Assembly: GCA_964626885.1 (NCBI GenBank)
Contig: CAZVJA010000235.1
Coordinates: 1 to 8,020, forward strand
Direction of reading: 5' to 3'
DNA length: 8,020 nt
Source: CAZVJA01 sp964626885
GTDB taxonomy: Bacteria > Planctomycetota > Planctomycetia > Planctomycetales > Planctomycetaceae
This document shows positions 1 through 7,170 of the stretch, piece after piece. Made by a program: the position numbers and the translations under genes. Positions within the stretch are counted from its first letter, which is position 1. Each line of letters begins with the position of its first letter. The notes below the pieces were generated by a model that saw nothing but the letters and a program-made list of their open reading frames with translations, was not told the DNA's origin and made no database searches.

Positions 1-17
1 GCTTCCGCCTTCAATTT

Positions 18-1256
18 CTAGATCGTTCGTTTCGTCTTCGCGTCGTCGATGTGTCCCTCGACATCGATGAAGAACAGGTAGCCCGACTCTTGCCCACGCA
101 GGGGAAACGATTCGATCCAGGTCAGATTCAACTTATTCCGCTTGAAGGCAGCCAGCGCATCGGCCAATGAACCGGGCTTGTGCGGTATCTGCAGCAAAAT
201 CGCCGTCCGGTCCTTGCCGGTCGGACGGGTCGTATCTTCGCCGATCACCGCGAACCGGGTGACGTTGTTCTTGTTGTCTTCAATGTTCTCGGCAATGATT
301 TCCAGCTCGTACTCGACCGCTGCCTGTCGGCTCGCCACGGCGCCAACCCCTGGCTTGTCGCGGGCCAACTGTGCCGCCGTCGAGGTGCTGGTCACCTCGA
401 TCAATCGGGCCTGAGGCATGTTTCGCGCCAGCCATTCCCGGCATTGCGAGAGGGCCTGCGGCTTGCTGTAGATTTCGACGATATCGCTCCGCGGGCACCG
501 CGCGACGAGATTGTGATGCACGCTGATCTGCACTTCGCCGCAAATCCGCAACGGCAACCGCGTGAACATATCGAGCGTATCGACAATCCGTCCGTCGGTG
601 CTGTTTTCGATGGGAACGATGCCGTAGTTCGCATGCCCGCGATTTACTTCCTCGAACACCGAAGCGATCGTGCTGACTGGAATGAGATCCGCCGATTCGC
701 CGAAGCGCTCGATCGCCGCCACATGCGTGAAGGTGAATTGCGGCCCCAGGTAAGCGACTCGCTGAGTCTTTACCTTGCGGCGCGCCGCACTCGTGATCTG
801 CCGAAAGACGCCGCGCACGGCGTTCATCGGCAATGGACCGGAATTGAGTTCCTCGAGCTCCCGCCAGAGCTGTTCGTCCATTTGATGATCAAACACGGCG
901 GTCTGCGGGTTCGGCTGCTTTTCCAGAAATTTGATCGTCGCTTCCGCGCGCTTGTTGATCAGCTTGATGATCTCGCGGTCGATCTGCCGCAGCGCCGATT
1001 CAGCAGTCGACGTCTTTGGCGCAGCTGGCTTCGGCTTTTCGCCATCCGTCACTTGCGGAGCGATCACTTCGACGGGTTTGGGGAGGGGCTTCGAAACAGG
1101 CCTCGGCTTTGGCTCGGCCTGCTTTGCTGTCGCTTTTGGAGGAACAAGCTTACGGGCTGCAACTGCCTTGCCAGCTTTTGAGGAAGCTCGTTTGACGGCT
1201 TTTACTTGGGGAGCCGGTTTACGGACGCGCTTACTGGGAACCCGCGACTTGGGCAT
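18..1256 (-). CDS. pheA: Bifunctional chorismate mutase/prephenate dehydratase (P-protein), apparently cut short in its ACT domain
   Basis: This 412-residue protein should convert chorismate to prephenate and then to phenylpyruvate in cytosolic phenylalanine biosynthesis. Residues 1-84 are a Lys/Pro/Ala-rich low-complexity extension. An AroQ-type mutase domain follows at about 85-165 (ALRQID at 88, NKRAEA at 101, GPLP at 140). The prephenate dehydratase domain spans about 166-340 and shows VAYLGP (167), PIENSTDG (215), YSKPQALSQC (263), TSTAA (291) and the catalytic TRF (333-335). The ACT domain starts near 352 with KPGSLADAL and IESFP, the latter in place of the usual ESRP. The ATG at 1256 has an AAAGG ribosome-binding site 5 nt upstream. 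The stop is TAG at 18-20. The frame continues after it as K-L-K-A-E to the window edge, as expected for the rest of the last ACT helix, so about 20 residues appear to be lost. At 126-127, Met-Asp replaces the usual Arg-Glu of the mutase active site. The dehydratase assignment is certain; full mutase activity is doubtful. Confidence 0.93.
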   Translation of the reverse strand: MPKSRVPSKRVRKPAPQVKAVKRASSKAGKAVAARKLVPPKATAKQAEPKPRPVSKPLPKPVEVIAPQVTDGEKPKPAAPKTSTAESALRQIDREIIKLINKRAEATIKFLEKQPNPQTAVFDHQMDEQLWRELEELNSGPLPMNAVRGVFRQITSAARRKVKTQRVAYLGPQFTFTHVAAIERFGESADLIPVSTIASVFEEVNRGHANYGIVPIENSTDGRIVDTLDMFTRLPLRICGEVQISVHHNLVARCPRSDIVEIYSKPQALSQCREWLARNMPQARLIEVTSTSTAAQLARDKPGVGAVASRQAAVEYELEIIAENIEDNKNNVTRFAVIGEDTTRPTGKDRTAILLQIPHKPGSLADALAAFKRNKLNLTWIESFPLRGQESGYLFFIDVEGHIDDAKTKRTI

Positions 1257-1267
1257 AGGAGCCTTTC

Positions 1268-1319
1268 CGGTGATGCAAGTCTTTTTGCCACAAGGTATTC
1301 TGCAAAACCGGCATCACCG
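1268..1319 (-). promoter_or_regulatory. Nested hairpin in the pheA 5' leader
   Basis: In the pheA transcript, CGGUGAUGC (1319-1311) pairs perfectly with GCAUCACCG (1276-1268). Inside it, UUUUGC (1307-1302) pairs with GCAAAA (1288-1283), leaving a 13-nt apical loop and a 3x6 internal loop. The outer stem ends where the GGAAAGG ribosome-binding region begins (about 1262-1268) and 11 nt before the ATG, so folding could affect translation. No Phe-rich leader peptide or U-tract was seen, so this is not a classical attenuator. It could also be a chance fold. Confidence 0.4.
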
Positions 1320-1436
1320 TTTGCGCCCTGATCTCGCGAAGCAGCCTGCCACGTCGTCGTTGGCATGCTCTCTCCCGGGGCACTTGCCGTCCAAATCCGT
1401 TCTTGCATGCAGAATCGAACCAGAAGAACTCAATTG

Positions 1437-1465
1437 TGTATACAGGGCCTCAGTGACACTGTCAA
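1437..1465 (-). promoter_or_regulatory. Vegetative (sigma-70 type) promoter for pheA
   Basis: On the minus strand a perfect -35 hexamer TTGACA (1465-1460) is followed by a 17-nt spacer and a -10-like TATACA (1442-1437). The expected transcription start is near 1430, giving a pheA leader of about 170 nt that contains the hairpin at 1268-1319. The -35 and the spacing are ideal. The -10 lacks the usual final T, so strength is uncertain. Confidence 0.6.
1454..1464. promoter_or_regulatory. TGACA-C-TGTCA palindrome over the pheA -35 box
   Basis: A perfect 11-nt palindrome (5-bp arms, 1-nt centre) overlaps the -35 hexamer at 1460-1465. Its position would suit a repressor operator for pheA. It is short enough to arise by chance, and half of it is simply the -35 sequence itself, so confidence is low. 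Confidence 0.25.
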
Positions 1466-1602
1466 GCACCTCATACGCTTCGAGTTGCGTTCATACTCCA
1501 GGCTGTAAAATCCACTCGAAAAAGTTCACCAGAACCTCAATTCGACGCAAGATGGAACAGTACGCCGCGCTGTAAGCTTCCGAACCATACTGAACACAAC
1601 CA

Positions 1603-1617
1603 CCTTTTCGCAAAAGG
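1603..1617. repeat. Short inverted repeat CCTTTT-CGC-AAAAGG
   Basis: This is a perfect 6-bp inverted repeat with a 3-nt centre, far from either start codon. It lies about 190 bp upstream of the sigma-54-type promoter. It may be a protein-binding site or a small hairpin. No poly-T tract follows on either strand, so it is not an intrinsic terminator. Confidence 0.3.
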
Positions 1618-1639
1618 CTTATGTCCGCCAGACGCGAAC

Positions 1640-1652
1640 TGCCAATATGGCA
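1640..1652. promoter_or_regulatory. Candidate enhancer-binding-protein site 1 (TGCCA-ATA-TGGCA)
   Basis: This 13-nt site has perfect 5-bp inverted arms around a 3-nt centre. It lies about 140 bp upstream of the -24 element of the dnaK sigma-54-type promoter, a distance typical for AAA+ activator sites. A similar 13-mer (11 of 13 identical) lies at 1685-1697. The sequence and geometry are seen directly; the function is inferred. Confidence 0.35.
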
Positions 1653-1684
1653 AGCCGCATGAGTTCTCGAAAACCCCCGAACAA

Positions 1685-1697
1685 TGCCAATTTGACA
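1685..1697. promoter_or_regulatory. Candidate enhancer-binding-protein site 2 (TGCCA-ATT-TGACA)
   Basis: This site matches the one at 1640-1652 in 11 of 13 positions and keeps the same orientation and arm layout, with one mismatch between its arms. The two sites are 45 bp apart start to start. Tandem imperfect palindromes upstream of a -24/-12 promoter are characteristic of oligomerising NtrC-family activators. Confidence 0.33.
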
Positions 1698-1754
1698 GAA
1701 ACAAGACTTGGCTGACTCTTCAGAGACAAACAGCAATCTCCGGATCTCCTTAAA

Positions 1755-1767
1755 TTTCAAGATATTA
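1755..1767 (+). promoter_or_regulatory. IHF-like site, weak
   Basis: TTTCAA-GATA-TTA matches the IHF core WATCAA-N4-TTR with one mismatch. It sits in an AT-rich stretch between the paired palindromes and the -24 element, where a DNA bend is commonly needed at sigma-54 promoters. The motif is degenerate, and it is not known from this window whether the organism has IHF rather than only HU. Confidence 0.18.
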
Positions 1768-1793
1768 CAACATCAGGATCCGCTTCAACCTGG

Positions 1794-1810
1794 TTGGCAC
1801 GCGCTTTGCG
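1794..1810 (+). promoter_or_regulatory. Sigma-54 (-24/-12) promoter directed at dnaK
   Basis: The sequence TTGGCACG-CGCT-TTGCG matches the sigma-54 consensus YTGGCACG-N4-TTGCW at every conserved position except the last W. The essential GG (1796-1797) and GC (1808-1809) are separated by exactly 10 nt. It is oriented toward dnaK; the start site would be near 1821, giving a leader of about 180 nt. By my own estimate, a 10-base TGGCAC-N5-TTGC match is expected about 0.015 times by chance over both strands of this window. No vegetative promoter of comparable quality was seen in front of dnaK. Confidence 0.62.
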
Positions 1811-1949
1811 TTCCCTCTTTTCCGTCTGACGATGTGCAAATACCTGCAGCAAGCAGTTCTAAGCCGGCAGGCTAACGCACGTCGCCGGTTGGTGTGAGGC
1901 AAATCAACGTCGCAGAGTCGCATTCGGAAATCAAACGACCTTGTCGCAA

Positions 1950-1973
1950 GAGCCTTGAAGGGCTCCGGCAAGG
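1950..1973 (+). promoter_or_regulatory. Alternative small hairpins in the dnaK leader
   Basis: GAGCC (1950-1954) can pair with GGCTC (1961-1965) around a 6-nt loop. The overlapping CCTTG (1953-1957) can pair with CAAGG (1969-1973). The two stems exclude each other and lie 28-51 nt before the dnaK ATG. They do not cover the ribosome-binding site, so a thermometer role is speculative. Confidence 0.2.
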
Positions 1974-1988
1974 TCTCTGTTGCGGTAC

Positions 1989-1994
1989 AGGAGA
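1989..1994 (+). promoter_or_regulatory. dnaK ribosome-binding site
   Basis: AGGAGA lies 6 nt before the ATG at 2001. This decides the start, because the frame is also open from a TTG at 1980. That TTG would put the ribosome-binding site inside the gene and add seven residues not expected in DnaK. Confidence 0.85.
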
Positions 1995-2000
1995 ATTGGC

Positions 2001-3905
2001 ATGGCTGTTCAAGGGGAAAAGGTTATTGGTATCGACTTGGGAACGACCAACTCCGTCGTCTCGGTGATGGAGGGGGGAGAGTGCAAGGTCATCGCCAATC
2101 TCGAAGGGAACCGCATCACGCCGAGCGTCGTCGCATTCACCGATAAGGGGGAGATCCTGGTCGGCGAGCCTGCCAAACGGCAGGCAGTCACGAACCCACG
2201 AAACACCGTCTACTCGATCAAACGGTTCATGGGACGCCGCCACAACGAAGTCGAAACCGAAGAGAAGATGGTTCCGTACGGCATCACCGGCGGGGCCAAC
2301 GATTACGTCAAGGCGAAGGTCGGCGGCAAAGAGTACACGCCTCCGGAAATCTCCGCAATGATTTTGCGCAAGCTCAAGGAAGCAGCGGAAAGTTATCTCG
2401 GACACAAAGTCAACAAGGCGGTCATCACCGTTCCGGCTTACTTCAACGACGCCCAGCGCCAAGCGACGAAAGACGCCGGCCAGATTTCCGGCCTCGAAGT
2501 TTCGCGGATCATCAACGAGCCGACGGCCGCCGCTCTCGCCTACGGGCTCGAAAAGAAGAAGGAAGAGAAGATCTGCGTCTTCGACCTTGGCGGCGGAACG
2601 TTCGACGTCTCGATCCTCGAAGTGGGTGATGAGTTGCTCGAGGTGCTGTCGACCAACGGCGACACGCATCTCGGCGGCGATGACTTCGACGAGAAGTTGA
2701 TCAACCATATCGCCGATAAGTTCAAGGCCGAACAAGGGATTGACCTGCGTAACGACGCCATGGCCTTGCAGCGCCTGCGCGAAGCGGCCGAGAAGGCGAA
2801 GAAGGAACTTTCCAGTTCGCAGACCACCGACATCAATCTGCCGTTCATCACCGCCGACAGCACCGGCGCGAAGCATCTGCAAATGCATGTGACTCGTTCC
2901 GAATTCGAACGGCTGGTCGATCCGCTGATCGAGCGCTGCCGCAAGCCGGTCGAGAGCGCGCTGAAAGACGCGAAACTGTCGCCGAAGGATATCGACGAGG
3001 TGGTGCTCGTCGGCGGTTCGACGCGCGTCCCCAAGGTGCAGGAATTCGTGAAGCAAATGTTCGGCAAGGAGCCGCACAAAGGGGTGAATCCCGACGAAGT
3101 CGTCTCCGTGGGAGCAGCGATCCAGGGGGGCATCATTGCAGGCGACGTCAAGGACGTGGTGCTGCTCGACGTGACTCCACTTTCGCTCGGTATCGAGACC
3201 GAAGGGGGAATCATGACGGTGCTCATTGAACGGAACACGACCATCCCGGTCGAAAAGAAGGAAACCTTCTCGACCGCGGCTGACAACCAGACCGCTGTTA
3301 CGGTGCGTGTCTTCCAAGGGGAACGGAAGATGGCGGCCGACAACCGGCTGTTGGGACAGTTCAACCTCGACGGCATCCCGCCGGCGCCGCGCGGCGTTCC
3401 GCAAATCGAAGTGACATTTGACATCGACGTCAACGGCATCCTCAACGTCGCCGCCAAGGATCTCGGTACGGGCAAGGCACAGTCGGTCCGCATTGAAGAA
3501 TCGAGCGGCTTGTCCGAAGATCAGATCGAGAAAATGCGGAAGGACGCCGAATCGCACGCCGACGACGACCAGAAGAAACGCAAGTTGGCTGAGGCGCGAA
3601 ACAACGCCTCCAGACTGTCGTACGAAACCGAAAAGCTCCTCAAGGAGCATGCCGACAAACTCGACGAAGGTTCGAAGTCGGCCATCGAATCGTCGATCAG
3701 CAAGGTCAACGACGCGATCAAAGGAGACGATGTTGCCCGAATCGAGTCGGCCACTAAAGATCTCGAACAAGCGATGCACGCGCTGTCGAAGCATATGTAC
3801 GAGGGAACCGCGAAAGCGGCGCAGCCCTCGGGCGACGGCCAGGAGCATGCCGAATCCGGCACCGACGACAACGTGATCGATGCCGAATTCGAGAAGGCGG
3901 AGTAA
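2001..3905 (+). CDS. dnaK: Molecular chaperone DnaK (Hsp70)
   Basis: This is a complete 634-residue DnaK, the usual length. It is the cytosolic ATP-driven chaperone that works with DnaJ and GrpE in folding and hands aggregated proteins to ClpB. The nucleotide-binding domain (about 7-384) shows the phosphate loop IDLGTTNS (11-18), a catalytic Lys in YSIKRF (K74), VPAYFNDAQRQAT (144-156), IINEPTAAALAYG (170-182), FDLGGGTFDVS (194-204) and VGGSTRVP (337-344). The interdomain linker VVLLDVTPLSLG lies at 386-397. The substrate-binding beta domain follows (TTIPVEKKETFSTAADNQ begins at 413), then a helical lid from about 505. The tail is acidic and Gly/Ser-rich and ends IDAEFEKAE, shorter than the common EVKDDK-type end. 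All key residues are intact. grpE and dnaJ are not adjacent. The upstream promoter looks sigma-54-like rather than CIRCE-controlled. Cotranscription with clpB 198 nt downstream is possible but unproven. Confidence 0.99.
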   Translation: MAVQGEKVIGIDLGTTNSVVSVMEGGECKVIANLEGNRITPSVVAFTDKGEILVGEPAKRQAVTNPRNTVYSIKRFMGRRHNEVETEEKMVPYGITGGANDYVKAKVGGKEYTPPEISAMILRKLKEAAESYLGHKVNKAVITVPAYFNDAQRQATKDAGQISGLEVSRIINEPTAAALAYGLEKKKEEKICVFDLGGGTFDVSILEVGDELLEVLSTNGDTHLGGDDFDEKLINHIADKFKAEQGIDLRNDAMALQRLREAAEKAKKELSSSQTTDINLPFITADSTGAKHLQMHVTRSEFERLVDPLIERCRKPVESALKDAKLSPKDIDEVVLVGGSTRVPKVQEFVKQMFGKEPHKGVNPDEVVSVGAAIQGGIIAGDVKDVVLLDVTPLSLGIETEGGIMTVLIERNTTIPVEKKETFSTAADNQTAVTVRVFQGERKMAADNRLLGQFNLDGIPPAPRGVPQIEVTFDIDVNGILNVAAKDLGTGKAQSVRIEESSGLSEDQIEKMRKDAESHADDDQKKRKLAEARNNASRLSYETEKLLKEHADKLDEGSKSAIESSISKVNDAIKGDDVARIESATKDLEQAMHALSKHMYEGTAKAAQPSGDGQEHAESGTDDNVIDAEFEKAE

Positions 3906-3923
3906 CCCACGGCGCGAACTGAG

Positions 3924-4033
3924 GAAGCACGAAGCCCAAATGTCGAAAGAAGCCCCAAGCACGAAACCCGACCTCAAAGAGCTGCGATAAGGCAGCCCGG
4001 TTTCGAGCTTTGACCATTCTTGCTTCGTACTTG
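3924..4033. repeat. Imperfect inverted repeat element between dnaK and clpB
   Basis: The left part (3924-3968) holds two direct copies of AAGCACGAA (3925-3933 and 3957-3965). The right part (3999-4033) is an imperfect reverse complement: GAAGCACGAAGC and AAATGTCGAAAG on the left correspond to CTTTGACCATT and GCTTCGTACTTG on the right. The core folds well: CGAAACC (3962-3968) pairs with GGTTTCG (3999-4005) and encloses GCTGC (3981-3985) with GCAGC (3992-3996). The AAGCACGAA-rich style resembles short intergenic repeats I associate with planctomycetes. It lacks a U-tract, so it is more likely a processing or attenuating structure, or a mobile remnant, than an intrinsic terminator. Confidence 0.5.
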
Positions 4034-4040
4034 AGTACGA
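4025..4040. promoter_or_regulatory. 16-nt palindrome upstream of clpB
   Basis: TCGTACT-TG-AGTACGA is a perfect inverted repeat (7-bp arms, 2-nt centre) ending 63 nt before the clpB ATG. It contains CTTGAGT, one half of the HspR operator HAIR (CTTGAGT-N7-ACTCAAG), but the second half at the required spacing is absent. It may be an operator for clpB or just the edge of the adjacent repeat. No clear promoter was found between it and clpB. Confidence 0.3.
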
Positions 4041-4103
4041 CAAAACGCGTTCGTTCAGAGTCATTTCCCTTAACTCCCACGCGTTCTGGCAGGGGAGGTC
4101 ACA

Positions 4104-6746
<2,643 letters not shown>

Positions 6747-6778
6747 ACCGGGAATTGCGATCTTGCCGCGCGCAATAG

Positions 6779-6810
6779 AAGCCCACGAACCGACGTTCGT
6801 GGGCTTTTTT
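6779..6810 (+). terminator. Rho-independent terminator after clpB, probably bidirectional
   Basis: GCCCACGAAC (6781-6790) pairs perfectly with GTTCGTGGGC (6795-6804) around a CGAC tetraloop, and six Ts follow at 6805-6810. Flanking A and T residues can extend the stem to 12 bp. Read on the minus strand, the same stem is followed by TTCTATT and lies 11 nt after the stop of the convergent gene at 6816-7046, so it probably serves both directions, more weakly on the minus side. Confidence 0.93.
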
Positions 6811-6815
6811 GTGCG

Positions 6816-7046
6816 TCAGGCCTTCTTCTTTGGCTTGGCGGCCTTCGCCGGCTTCTTCGCGGCCGGTTCTTCCTTGGCGACCGGAGCATCCAGGTCGACA
6901 AAGGGGCTGATCTTGCGGACTTTCGCCACGATCGCCGTCTTCACCCCGGAATCGCTGGCGGTGGCGTACTTACCGCGAAGCTTCTTCAACTTTGCCCGGC
7001 GGCTGCGCTTACGGGCGATTTCACGATCTCGTTCGACGCGTCCCAT
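6816..7046 (-). CDS. Small highly basic protein, planctomycete type (possibly DUF6800)
   Basis: This is a 76-residue hypothetical protein. The N-terminal half (MGRVERDREIARKRSRRAKL, then KKLRGKYATA and a helix to KVRKISPFVDL near 52) is Arg/Lys-rich and probably helical. I recognise it as resembling small planctomycete proteins annotated as DUF6800, but this is from memory. The tail (about 57-76) is Lys/Ala/Pro-rich, like a histone-H1 tail, and ends in PKKKA. The charge suggests nucleic-acid or ribosome binding, which is inference only. The frame is open further upstream, but there it runs antiparallel-free over the next gene on the same strand and loses family-like sequence. The ATG at 7046 is preceded by AAGAGA (7055-7050, 3 nt away) and AAGGAA (7063-7058, 11 nt away). 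The stop is TGA. The gene converges on clpB and lies 124 nt after the redoxin gene, with which it may be cotranscribed. Confidence 0.7.
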   Translation of the reverse strand: MGRVERDREIARKRSRRAKLKKLRGKYATASDSGVKTAIVAKVRKISPFVDLDAPVAKEEPAAKKPAKAAKPKKKA

Positions 7047-7170
7047 GATTCTCTTAATTCCTTGATATCCACGGCCAAAATCGATATTTCCGGGGCCCGG
7101 CCGTCCGCCGCCGAATGTTCCCTTGTAGCAATCGCCACGCGGCAGGTCAACGCGCGGACGTGCAGACCCG

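Larger units (their letters stand above)
1257..2000. other. Divergent pheA/dnaK intergenic region, no convincing gene
   Basis: This 744-nt stretch separates the divergently transcribed pheA and dnaK. It is more AT-rich than its surroundings between about 1480 and 1780. Open frames of 60-90 codons occur here, but none has a plausible start with a ribosome-binding site or a recognisable protein. What can be supported is regulatory: a pheA leader hairpin (1268-1319), a pheA promoter (1437-1465), small palindromes (1454-1464, 1603-1617, 1640-1652, 1685-1697), a sigma-54-type promoter facing dnaK (1794-1810) and a roughly 180-nt predicted dnaK leader. No CIRCE operator (TTAGCACTC-N9-GAGTGCTAA) and no tRNA were seen. 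Confidence 0.75.

Noticed and set aside
180..1181. A 333-codon plus-strand frame over pheA
   Set aside because: It is the codon-aligned antisense shadow of pheA, with no recognisable protein or ribosome-binding site.
1202..1408. A 68-codon minus-strand frame in the pheA leader, overlapping the pheA start
   Set aside because: Its ATG at 1408 has no ribosome-binding site, its sequence is unlike any known leader peptide (no Phe run), and its end lies out of frame inside pheA. An upstream-ORF role is possible but unsupported.
1491..1760. An 89-codon minus-strand frame in the divergent region
   Set aside because: It starts with TTG, lacks a ribosome-binding site, has no recognisable domain and would overlap the paired palindromes.
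1954..1960. CTTGAAG before dnaK as a sigma-32 -35 element
   Set aside because: No CCCCAT-like -10 is found at 13-15 nt downstream, and the bases are better explained by the leader hairpins.
3962..4005. An intrinsic terminator after dnaK
   Set aside because: The stem is interrupted and there is no run of Ts after it, so termination is not supported, only a structured spacer.
4030..4050. A HAIR (HspR) operator before clpB
   Set aside because: Only the CTTGAGT half is present; ACTCAAG is absent at the required 7-nt spacing.
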